DNA of 64,000 nt from Phanerochaete sordida. Its lineage: Eukaryota > Basidiomycota > Agaricomycetes > Polyporales > Phanerochaetaceae. The stretch lies in the NCBI GenBank assembly GCA_019973155.2, contig BPQB01000009.1, positions 620,001 through 684,000 on the forward strand, read 5' to 3'. Positions 1 to 9,360 of the stretch are shown in pieces. Below the pieces are notes generated by a model that was not told the DNA's origin, ran no database searches, and was given only the letters and a program-made list of their open reading frames with translations. Position 1 is the first letter of the stretch; every line of letters begins with the position of its first letter. The position numbers and the translations under genes are program-made.

Positions 1-1
1 G

Positions 2-235
2 TTCGTGGCGGTGAAGATCGCGTGCGGGATCACCTTCACGTTTGGCGGGCTCGCCGTCGATCCCGAGACCGCCGCGGTGCTCTCGGAGTCGGGCGCGCCG
101 ATCAAGGGCCTGTTCTGCACGGGCGAGCTTGTCGGCGGGCTGTACTATTCGAACTATCCGGGTGGTAGCGGGCTCACCGCGGGCGCGGTGTTCGGACGGA
201 AGGCAGGTCAGCAGGCGGCAAAGCTTGTGGGATGA
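2..235 (+). CDS. FAD-dependent oxidoreductase, C-terminal end (partial)
   Basis: The open frame runs in from the left edge and stops at a TGA at 233-235, so only about 77 C-terminal residues are present. The frame has the usual end of the fumarate-reductase / succinate-dehydrogenase-like flavoprotein fold (FAD_binding_2, as in tricarballylate dehydrogenases): a segment reading roughly GLFCTGELVGGLYYSNYPGG, then GSGLTAGAVFGRKAG. In this family that Gly-rich stretch packs on the FAD and is followed by a closing helix. I infer a flavin-linked oxidoreductase; the substrate cannot be told from this piece. The next gene starts about 400 bp downstream on the same strand. Confidence 0.75.
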   Translation, partial: FVAVKIACGITFTFGGLAVDPETAAVLSESGAPIKGLFCTGELVGGLYYSNYPGGSGLTAGAVFGRKAGQQAAKLVG

Positions 236-629
236 GGCCACCGGGAGAATTTCAAAGAAAGAGCTATTCATCTTTACACAAACATCATACCCTCGTCTGC
301 TGGCAAATTCAATGGAATGTGGACTATCTAAGATTTTTGAGACAACGCACATTAGAGCCGCGTGGTCCGTTCTTCTCTCCAAGTCAGTACGACATGCCTT
401 CCGTGCTACAGCTTTGGTCGCATTCTCAGCGCTTTATACGTATCAGACCCTTTCCAACTTCAAGTATAAGGTTCAGACTGTGCATCGCTATAACATGCAT
501 GGTATGGAGTCCGAATGGTGAGAATGTCGGATCGACAGGTTCTTATAAGCTGAGTGCTTCAGCTATCTGTGCAGGGGATACTGATTGTCTACCCCCTTCG
601 AACACCTCCCTGATCCTATCTTTCGCACC
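236..629. other. Intergenic, no gene seen
   Basis: This 394-bp AT-richer stretch separates the flavoprotein stop from the cofilin start. It would hold the 3' UTR of the first gene and the promoter of the second. The overlapping frames here do not resemble a protein family I recognise, and I see no clear TATA box. Confidence 0.5.
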
Positions 630-1240
630 ATGGTGCGTGCACGAGTTCTGACACAGGGGAATTGAGTCGGGATATAATCTCACACGTGCATCCGCCCTTG
701 CAGACCGACATGGCAGTCGACGCGGACTGTCTCGCGGACTGCGTCAAGGTCTGGAAGGGCGAGCTCAAATACATCCTCTGCAACCTCAACTCGGACAACA
801 CGGCAATCGTCACTGTGAAGACGTCAACCGACGCAAACTACGACAACTTCCTCGCGGAATCCGCGAGCGACCAGTGTCTGTGGGCGCTCTACCATCTGCA
901 GTGGAAGAACGCGTCTGGCGTCAGCAAGACGAGGATCGTGTTATACACTTGGTGCGTGCTCTCTGCACTGCTAGCCCATGGTGCGTCGGGCCTCGCTGAT
1001 TGGTGTGTGATGCGCAGGACTCCTGACGATGCCAAGATCAAGCGGAAGCTGGTCTTCAGCGCGGCAAGAGGCTCCTTCCAGACGAAGCTCACTAACTCCG
1101 CCGTCACCCACTACGCGCTCGTGGCCACGGAAAGCAGCGACCTGGCTTTGAACAATGGTGAGCTCTCTTCCCAAATCTTCGCCTTCGAATCCCTGTTGGG
1201 CCTGACACTCGACGCGGCGACAGTGACCGCGAAGCTATGA
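630..1240 (+). CDS. COF1: Cofilin / ADF-homology actin-binding protein
   Basis: Spliced model: 630-632, 704-951, 1018-1157 and 1224-1240, giving 408 nt or 135 aa, close to the usual ~140 aa of fungal cofilin. The first exon is only the ATG, followed by introns of 71, 66 and 66 bp, all GT...AG. The protein reads like ADF-H along its length: an N-terminal helix (DADCLADCVKVWKG), LKYILCNLNSD, a KTSTD segment, CLWALYHLQW, then RIVLYTWTPDDAKIKRKL, which matches the family's IVFFTWSPD...KMVY actin-contact helix. The C-terminal part from residue ~110 is more divergent and short. Role: binds and severs or depolymerises F-actin in the cytoplasm. A cofilin-like paralogue rather than the essential copy is possible given the unusual N-terminus. 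The symbol is by family, not orthology. Confidence 0.85.
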
Positions 1241-1347
1241 ACGGATTTCTGTGATTGTATTCTTACACACATCCCCTCGTCTATATCGCGGCGAGGCGTT
1301 TGCTGGCTGCCATCCATGTTCACGAACACAGTCCTATCGGGACATGC

Positions 1348-2721
1348 TCATCCCCAGAGGTGTGCCGCCTCAGAGCCGACGCCGAAGTAGCGGTCGCCCT
1401 TGACTTCGTAGCTGTCGATGATGTGCCAGATCGCGTCCAGCTCCTCCTTCGTCAGCTTCGTATCGGCCGAGTGCGCGTTCTCAGCCGTGCGCTTTGCGTT
1501 CCTATGAAAAACAAAAGCACTATCAGCAAACACACTCAGTCTTCGAAACGACGCCACTCACGAGGAACCAGGGAGCGGGATGACCTTGTCTCCGAGCGAG
1601 GCAACAAAGGCGATGCAGAGCCGCGCGGGCGTCACGCCCTTGGCCTCCGCGATCTCCTTCAGCTTGTCGACGAGCGCGAGGTTGTGCTGGAAATATTCGG
1701 GGTTGCGGAAGCGCACGAAGTTGCGGCGCATGTCGCCCTCGGGGATGTCCTCAGGCTTCTTGAGCTCGCCAGTGAGGAAGCCACGCCCGAGCGGCCTGCG
1801 CGCACGTCAACGCCCCCACTCACAAAACAAAAAGGCAACAACGTACGCGTACGCGACGACGGCGATGCCGAGCTCCTCGGCGGTCTTGAGCACATTCTTC
1901 GTCTCGGGCTCCATCGACCACGCGTTGACCTCGATCTCGACGGCCGCGATCGGGTGCACGGCGTTGCCCTTGCGCAGCGACGCCGCGCTGCACTCGGACA
2001 TGCCGATGTGGTCGAAGAGGCCCTCCTTCACGAGGCCCGCGAGCACGCCGACCATGTGCTCGACGCTGTAGTGTGTGTCGACGCGCGCGCACTCGAAGAG
2101 GTCGAGCCGCTTCGTGCCGCGCAGCGCGGCGTTGATCGCCGTCACGCTCCGCCGGAGGTTCTCTGGCCTGTGTGCGTGGCGTGAGACGTGCATGGTGGCG
2201 CGAGAGCGGGAGGACATACGAGGCATCAGGCGTCGCTCCGCCAGGCTGGGTGCCGCCTTTGACTGACAAGAACGTACGCTCGGCATAGTCGGGATACTTC
2301 TCGTAGAAGCGTGACAGGAGCTCGAGGTTCGCGGGCCCGAAGCTCGGGGAGTAGAACTCGGCTGCAGACGGAAGCGTTGAGTCTACGGACATAGCAAGAA
2401 GTAGACCGCGTGGCGCAGGACGTACCGCTGTTCACCAGCATCTTTACACCGGGCGGCATGGAGTCGACACCAGCCTTGATAGCCTCGAAGGCCACTTCGT
2501 CCGCAGTGGGGTTGGGAGTCCACCTGGTCAGCAGCTCAGGGACCACAATTGTGGGCCAGTGGTCGAAGATACCTACGTCATCATCATGAGCCCGTGCTAT
2601 AAGGTAGGCGCATTAGACTCCTAACTTCGCAGCGACACAACCAGGGAGCACTCACGCCGACTTTGCCGACCTTGATATGCGATGCAGTTCCTCCAAGGGA
2701 GGTGATGCTCTGAACAGTCAT
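1348..2721 (-). CDS. Aldo-keto reductase, pyridoxal-reductase type (copy A)
   Basis: Exons on the minus strand are 2721-2656, 2596-2577, 2523-2426, 2361-2220, 2167-1847, 1795-1562 and 1501-1348. They sum to 1035 nt or 344 aa, near the length of yeast-type pyridoxal reductases. The protein keeps the TIM-barrel landmarks: a GVDSMPPGVKMLVNSAEFY block with the catalytic Asp and Tyr, FLSVKGG with the catalytic Lys, then DLFECARVD, where classical AKRs have His. That lack of His is typical of the AKR8 pyridoxal reductase group. Later come HIGMSECSAASLR, VEIEVNAWSMEPE, APLGRGFLTGELKKPEDIPEGD as two adjacent pieces, and IPLPGSSNAKRT at the NADPH site. Likely NADPH-dependent reduction of pyridoxal or another aldehyde. 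It lies head-to-tail with a second copy upstream (3893-5513). Confidence 0.93.
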
Positions 2722-2794
2722 GTCTGCGTCAGTTGGAAGTGTGAGGGAGGACAGCGGGAGCGATGTCTGACAGTCTTGTGCCTGACGGACTAGC

Positions 2795-2802
2795 ATTTAT
2801 AT
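2795..2802 (-). promoter_or_regulatory. TATA-like box of AKR copy A
   Basis: On the minus strand the sequence reads ATATAAAT about 75 bp upstream of the copy A start codon at 2721. Copy B has an equally placed TATA run, which supports a conserved core promoter. Confidence 0.5.
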
Positions 2803-3892
2803 GGGCAGTGGATGCAATCGGCTCCATCCGCAAAGGTTTGGCAACGGTATGATATAGCTCGTTCTGGGAAAGGGGATGGCGACTCCGACTCGCTCGTCCG
2901 AGGAGCTGCTAAGAGACATGCCGTATTGACCGTAATTGACCGTGCCCTGCGCGTTCAGGCACAGCTCGCCGTAGTGACCGCTAGCCTCTTTCTTACTCGG
3001 CGCCACAAAGCAAGCCTCCAGGAGCTAGAGAACTGTTTCACTTCTGTCCGGCTGCCGAATAGGTTCGACCCCGCGCTCTCAGTGCTGTCGAGGGGGTCTT
3101 TCTCACGCCCGCAGCTGGATGCCGGTGGTGATGTATTCACCAAGGATCGCTTGCGACCTAAGGACGTCAACGCCGGCGCAGGCTATGTCGATTATAGGGA
3201 AGCAAATACCGGGTCAATATGCCAAGGGTCCAACGGAGCTGTGCTGCCCCCGACTCCTCCAGGGAAAAGCGTTGTGATAGAGCCACAGCGTGCATGTGCT
3301 CGCCGACGATGCGAGCGATATGCATGGTCCAGAAGCTTACTGCTGGCAGATGCAACGAACGCTGCCGTTCTGCTCGCTCCAACACAGCTTGCGCGGGCTG
3401 ATTTCGGTGCATAGCAGGCTCGAGGAAAGCGTTGCCGCTCTGCTTGCTCTTGAAGCCTTTCCCACCATCTTTGAAGACACAAGACTGCGGCTGCTTTCGG
3501 CGCTCTAGCCGGCATGTCAATGGCTTGACAAGAACAGTACCTCACATGCTGGTCGACGCAGAATCTGGTGCCGTCGATGGCTTTATATGGGCTGTGTGGA
3601 CGAGGCAAGGACGAGGTCATGGTGTGAGCGGCTCTGAACCCGATTCGATCTGATTCAGTGGATTGGATCAGTTCGCTCAACACGACCCAACGAACCGAAC
3701 CAAACCGGCTGGTCACCACTTGGTCCCCTCTCCCATGTCTCTTCGAAATTTATCTTTGCGATAGACAACCGTATGCGACATGGAGAGTCCTCAGCTTCAA
3801 TATAACAGCTGTAATGCACGGCTAAGTACAACGGGATTAACACTACAGGCCTCAAGCGGATTCCAGAGTTCAACAACGTTCAAACCCGAAGT
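2803..3892. other. Spacer between AKR copies, no gene seen
   Basis: About 1.1 kb lies between the promoter of copy A and the stop codon of copy B. Open frames on both strands overlap one another and match no family I know. A second TTTATATGGGC motif near 3580 resembles the TATA region of copy A and could be a leftover of the duplication. Confidence 0.45.
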
Positions 3893-5513
3893 TCATCCCC
3901 AGAGGTGAACGGCCTGAGGCCCGACGCCGAAGTACCGGTCGCCCTTGACTTCGTAGTTGTTGATGATCTGCCAGATTGCGTCTGAATCCTCCTTGGTGAC
4001 CTTCGTGTCGGCGGAGTAGGCGTTCTTGATGGTGCGCTTTGCGTTTCTGCGACGCGGAATGTAAGCACTATGCATCGTGAGTGGATGTCCGGACTAAATG
4101 GCTTACCTAGATCCGGGCATAGGAATCACTTTCTCTCCCAAGGATGCAACCCAGGCGATGCAGAGGCGGGTCGGCGTGACACCCTTCTTCTCCGCGATCT
4201 CCGTGAGCTTGTCGACGAGCGTGAGGTTGTGCTGGAAGTACTCGGGGTTGCGGAAGCGGATGAAGTTGCGGCGCATGTCGCCCTCGGGAATGTCGTCCGG
4301 CTTCTTGAACTGGCCGGTCAGGAAACCACGTCCGAGCGGCCTGGTCGCAGGTCAGCTTCGGACGATCCCGCGAGGTGAGAGCGACGTACGCGTAGGCCAT
4401 GACCGCGACGCCGAGCTCCTCGGCGGTCTTGAGCACACTCTGCGTCTCGGGCTCCATCGACCACGCGTTCACTTCAATCTCGACGGCCGCGACGGGGTGC
4501 ACGGCGTGTCCGCGCCGGAGCGTCGCGGCGCTGCACTCGGACATGCCGATGTGGTCGAAGAGGCCCTCCTTGACGAGCCCCGCCAGCGCGCCGATGGTCT
4601 GCTCGACGGTGAAGTTTGGGTCGATACGCGCGCATTCGAAGAGGTCGAGCCGCTTCTTGCCGCGCAGAGCAGCGTTGATGTCGGTCACGCTGCGCCGGAG
4701 GTTCTCCTCACTAACGGAGAGCGCGGTGAGATATCTGCCGCTGGCCACATCTTTCAAGGAATACTGACGACGCGTCGGGGACAGGGCTTCCCTTCTTGCA
4801 ACCGCCTTTGACCGCCAAGAAAGTTCGGTCGGCGTACTGTACCGATTTTACCAACAGTTCACGTCACGGGTCACAAGGACCATTCGTGAACTGGCGTCCG
4901 AGGTCACAGGGAGCTTTTGCGGCGGGCGCTGGCGCGCCGAACGCCCTGCTCGACGACTTTCCGGCCCTCTGATTGGCCGCTTGGGCGTCCCGACGCGCGC
5001 TGAACTGTGAACTGGGTGAAGATCAAGTGTCCGATGTCACAGACCGTGAACTGGAGGTAAAATTGGTACAGTACTCAGGGTATTTCTCGTAAAAGCGGGA
5101 CAGCAGCTCGAGGCTCGCGGGACCGAACTCTGGAGAGTAGAATTCGGCTGCATGACGGAGTCGATGGGTGTGAGTTGGGCGACAGAAATATCATGAGAGC
5201 TAATGGAACTCACAGCTGTTCAGAAGCATCTTCACGCCAGGCGGCATAGAGTCAATGCCCGCCTTGATGGCCTCGAAAGCGACCTCATCAGGGGTCGGGC
5301 TGGTGGTCCAGCTGTGCGGAAGATTGGACCCTGTGCCAGCGCGTCGCAAGTGGAAGAAGGACGCACGTCATGAGTAGGAGGCCGTGCTGCGAAATATTAG
5401 TGAGTCTTAGTGGTGTTGAGCCGAGGGACTTAGAGCTGAGCACTTACAGCGACCTTGCCGACCTTGATGTGGGAGGCAGTTCCGCCGAGAGTGGTGACAC
5501 TTTGAACGGTCAT
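3893..5513 (-). pseudogene. Aldo-keto reductase copy B, broken by a MITE
   Basis: Exons are 5513-5448, 5386-5367, 5311-5214, 5147-4769, 4710-4390, 4340-4107 and 4046-3893. Apart from the insertion in exon 4, every exon has exactly the length of its partner in copy A (66, 20, 98, 142, 321, 234, 154), so the two are tandem duplicates. The residues are also close: HIKVGKVA, SEFYSPEFG, RTFLAVKGG, DLFECARID and HPVAAVEIEVNAWSMEPE. Exon 4 carries a 233-bp element plus a 4-bp target duplication (237 bp) between the Tyr and Ala codons of the EKYPEYADR segment. The added length is a multiple of three, but reading into it meets an in-frame TGA after about 15 codons, and no donor/acceptor pair at its borders restores the frame. 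I therefore call this allele non-functional; other alleles may be intact. Confidence 0.85.
4834..5074. mobile_element. MITE with inverted termini and GTAC target duplication
   Basis: The 233-bp element (4838-5070) begins TGTACCGATTTTACC and ends GGTAAAATTGGTACA, which are inverse complements with one mismatch. The similarity continues further in (a CAGTTCACG motif on both sides), giving imperfect inverted termini of about 26 bp. GTAC lies on both flanks (4834-4837 and 5071-5074). Removing the element and one GTAC restores exactly the exon of AKR copy A. It has no coding capacity, so it is a non-autonomous element. Because the flank is palindromic, a TA or TAC duplication cannot be excluded, and the parent superfamily stays open. 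Short inverted GAACTG/CAGTTC motifs recur inside. Confidence 0.88.
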
Positions 5514-5585
5514 TTCTTTGCAAGTATGTGCTAGGTGAGCTGTGCAGGAGAAGTTGGGATGCCGTCGACAGAGCCCACCACGCCA
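5514..5585 (-). other. 5' leader region of AKR copy B
   Basis: This short stretch lies between the start codon of copy B and its TATA run and would hold the transcription start and 5' UTR. No other signal is visible. Confidence 0.4.
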
Positions 5586-5597
5586 CTATATATATAC
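5586..5597 (-). promoter_or_regulatory. TATA-like box of AKR copy B
   Basis: An alternating TATATATA run lies 73-84 bp upstream of the copy B start codon at 5513, the same spacing as in copy A. Confidence 0.5.
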
Positions 5598-7273
5598 GCT
5601 CCGTGGACGTATCATCATCACCCTACGCGACTTGCCAGTCGATGCAAAGTCATCCATCCATCGAACCTCGCGCACACCCGATGTCGGGGCAAGTTCGCGG
5701 ATGCCGCCTCAGCCCGCCGCCGTGGGCTCGCGTCGCGCCGGCGGCGGGGTGCCACAAAGTGCCAGGTCACCGGCGGCTAAACGCATGTGCGCCTCCTGCC
5801 GGGGCGCGCCCTGCGTACGCGTCCGCCTGGCATCCCTCCCTGGTGCCGCGCCCACGCCCGTACGGAGTCGTTGTGGGTCCCTGCTTAGCTGATCCCATCG
5901 CTCGCAGTGGATTGACAGCGCGATACAACAGACCGATGGAGCGGCGCGAGGCTGCGCGCGCGCGGTGCAGGTCATGCGTTTGCGAGGTGTTTGTCCGCAT
6001 TACTCTGCTGCTGACTACCCCATGGATTCATTACTGATTCTCGTTCGCAGTTCCTTGTGACGCACCGCTGCCAAGCTAGACTCCAGCGCGCCCAGACCCT
6101 CAGCTCGCTCGGTGAGGTACAGTCCACCTCGAGCTTCAACTTTTCTTGTCGGCCGGCAGGACGCACGCCTAGCGGTCATGGAGCCATTTCGCGCCAGGCC
6201 CTTCTGTCGCGCGGTGGCTGCAAAATGCTTTGACCCTTCCTGTGGAGCAATCACGCAAGCCCGCGGGCCGACCGCGGAGTGTGTTTCTCCAGTAGGCACA
6301 CAGGAAGGCTGGTGCTTACTTCGAGGCCTGTCAGCACTGATACAGGACCATCATCCGTATTACGCCTGACACCGCATCACGCAGGGTAGGGGACGCGTGG
6401 TGAGGGATTGTCGTTCTTTAGACCGCGCTCTCGAAATACCCTGTGCTGCCATCGGGACGATCAGCTATCTCCCTCTCCCTCTCCTCTCTCTGCCCAACAT
6501 CTCGTTCTACAACAGTCGGCCGTTCTTATCGGCCGCTGCGCTGACCCCCGTCGCGTCTATATACTCGCTCTCTACCCATCGAAAATTCGCCTGCACCGTG
6601 AGCGAAGTGCCGTCGATGAGAACCAACAACTAGCCGTACCACGAAAGCCTCAGCTGGTACGCCGTACATATATCACGAACATCTTGTCCACCAAATCTGT
6701 GGACCCTCAGCACCATCTCTCGACAATATCCACTGTTGGTGAAACCATTCAAAGCGCTGCCCGCTCCTCCGCTTGCCAGGCGCTCCCCGCCGGCGTACTC
6801 ATCTGCCTTCGTTGGAAGCAGTGTCTTTTCCTGGCCTTATTCAACGCCTCCGACAGCGTCCCTACAGAGCTCAGTCGTTGCGTCGTTCAGGCCTGCGGAG
6901 GATTCCGTCAATTCGTCGCTGAGGCTGCCACGCTCGCTGCAGAGAGACGGACATGCAAGTGCCTATTAACCACAGCCTTAATCTACCCGCGCCCAGCGCC
7001 CTGTAACTAGTCATGCAGGCCACAACCGCGTCCTACCATCCCGTCTGACGAGCAAGTACAGTACGCGCCACACGGCCGCCCAGCGGGGGGAAATGGGATT
7101 CGAGTCACGAGATATGCAACGGGGGGTCTACAAGAAATGGTGGGTATATCTGTGACTGCATAGACTAAACAAACATGGGTTACACTACGATGGATGAGTA
7201 CGTCGTTGTACGTGGAAGAGACAGAAACAATAGTCCGAGAGATAGCGTGGGGATTACAGGGAGACGGAGACGA
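5598..7273. other. Long intergenic stretch, no gene seen
   Basis: About 1.7 kb without a recognisable gene. A pyrimidine-rich run near 6465-6495 (mostly C and T) may belong to a promoter. Frames of up to ~200 codons occur here but overlap in several phases and show no family signature. Confidence 0.45.
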
Positions 7274-9002
7274 TTAGAGGAGCGCGACGAGGCCCGCGAC
7301 GAGCGCGGCGGCGGAGAAGCCGAAGGTGAGCAGCGTCGAGCTGACGCCCTTGACGGGGACGGCAGCGTTCTTGGCCGAGCCGCCGCTGGCGTTGCCACTG
7401 GCCTGGGCCGAGCCCGGCGCGCCCGAGGTGAATGTTGGGCTGATGTCTGCAGAAGAGCGGCAGATTAGCGACGGCATTAATCAAATTCACACAGATCACG
7501 TACTGGAGGCAGTGGGCAGAGGGTTGGTCGCGTTGTCGTTCGTCTCGAGGTAGGCATCGGTCATCGGCTTGTTCAAGCAGGAGATGACGGGCTTGATGTC
7601 GAGCTTGGGCGTGAACGCCTGGGCGGCGGGCAGGATGTAGCCCGTCGCAAGGTCGACAGTCTGAGCGAAGAGATCGTGCTCAAGGACAATGAAGCCAGAG
7701 TCCAGGGAAGAGACGTTGTTCATGATGTTCTCCCAGTTCTGGAGAACCTGGGTGACGCTGACGGTACCGCCGGCGATGTTGTAATCTGCGGACAATCAGC
7801 CAAACATATCCCGAGACATGGGCGGTTTGAGACTTACCGTTAGTATCGAAGGTGGCAGTGGTGTCGAGACGAGTCCACATGATCGGCTCCAAGCCCATCG
7901 CCTTTCCAATGGCACGTACACGGTTATCGATGTCACCGTAGGGAGGACGCCAGTAGAGGGGAGTGACACCAAGGACATCCTTGATGACCTTCTTGGACCA
8001 GCCGAGCTCGGCAATGATACCCTCGTTAGAGACAGTGGTCATGTCCGGGTGCGACCAGGTGTGCACAGCAATCTGGTGACCGGCCATGTACTCCTCCTGC
8101 AGGAGGGCGGGGTAGGAGATGACACGAGAGCCAACAGCGAAGAACGTCGACTTGAGGTTGGCCTGGTCGAGGTACTGAAGAAGGTTGGGGGTGTAAAGAG
8201 CCGGGCCGTCATCGTACGTCAGACCCCAAGTGAACTTGTCTGGGCAGTTGCTGATGTCGGCGTCGTCAACGCAGCCACCGCAGGTCCACCAGCAGCGGGT
8301 CTTGTCAGCTGCGAACGCCGGGTTGGCGGCGCAGCCTCCGGGCTGGGTGGGCTCGATATCCGGAATTTCGATACCGGAGTTCTTGACGTCCTGGATCCAC
8401 TGCAGCACCTCGGGCGAGTCAGTCGGAGGGGGCTTGTCCAGAGGCGGGTAGTTGGCGGGCGAAAGAAGCGCCCCTGCACAAAGCGCGTGGGGTGAGCACG
8501 CGGTCGCGTCGTCGGCTAATCAGCACTCACAGTTGGGCATGGCTGGGGCATTGGGGATGCCCGTCGGCTTGGAGCCAGCAGCGAACGTGGTCGTCGCGCC
8601 GAGCTGGGGCTGGGTGGTGATCGTGCCGGGGCCCATGTCCGAAAGCGGGAGCGCGGTCGGGTTGATGGACGGAAGCGACCACGAGACCGAGGGGAGCGAG
8701 CTGAACGTCGCAGAGGTCGCGGCGGAGGACGCGCCGCTGGGGAGCGAGGCGGCGGCCGACGAAGCGGCACCGGACGCGGCAGCCGTGGTAGAGGACGCCA
8801 CGACGGCGGGCGAGGACGCAGCCACGGAGGTAGAGCCAGAGGCCGCGGACGAGCCGGTGGCAGCGGGGGCGGCTGCTGCGTCGAGCGCGGTGACAGAGGA
8901 CGACGCGGGAGCCTGGCGGGCTACATGGGGGAAGCGGTCCTGGCCATGGGAGGCCGCCGCGACGAGGGGGAGCGCGATGGCGCCGACGACAGTGAACTTC
9001 AT
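7274..9002 (-). CDS. Chitin deacetylase (CE4), secreted, probably GPI-anchored
   Basis: Exons are 9002-8531, 8473-7838, 7785-7504 and 7446-7274, giving 1563 nt or 520 aa. Residues 1-17 form a signal peptide (MKFTVVGAIALPLVAAA), followed by a Ser/Ala-rich stalk to ~150. The NodB/CE4 domain spans about 215-460. TYDDGP (~243-248) supplies the metal and catalytic Asp; HTWSH (~295-299) gives the two metal-binding His; RPPYGD (~333-338) and a late LEHD motif complete the set. Cys pairs near 205-234 (CWWTCGGC) are typical of basidiomycete chitin deacetylases. The last exon encodes a Ser/Gly/Ala spacer and a hydrophobic tail ending in LVALL, as expected for a GPI signal. Role: converts wall chitin to chitosan at the cell surface. 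All catalytic motifs are intact. Confidence 0.96.
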
Positions 9003-9360
9003 GGCGCGAAGTAGGCTGTAAAGACTGTTCGGGGTGCGATTAAAGAGAGGTACCGGACGAAAGAACGGGGGAGCTCGACGGCGAGCAGAGCGGCGAGGCC
9101 TCCTGAGGTGGTGGTGAGAGGAGAAAACGAGACGTCGACGACGGAAAAAGATGCCTTGTTCGTTTGGACCCTCGCGCTCATCAAAACGGGTCACGCCCCC
9201 GCCGGCCCCGCCGAGTGACACAACCAAGGCGCCTGCCCCACAAGGCAATTGTCCCCCGAGCCGGTCCCCGCTCTCGCCGGCCAGACCACCTCGCAACGCA
9301 CGAAAACAAAAATAAAATCGCATCCACCGTACATCCTCCCGCCTATCTGACAGCTCGTTC

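Noticed and set aside
662..1240. Single 192-codon ORF as the cofilin gene
   Set aside because: The unspliced frame inserts non-family residues at two intron positions; removing the introns gives a clean ADF-H protein.
4838..5070. MITE acting as an intron (introner-like element)
   Set aside because: GT and AG occur near the ends, but the possible border pairs shift the reading frame by one base or more, and the internal TGA remains if it is not removed.
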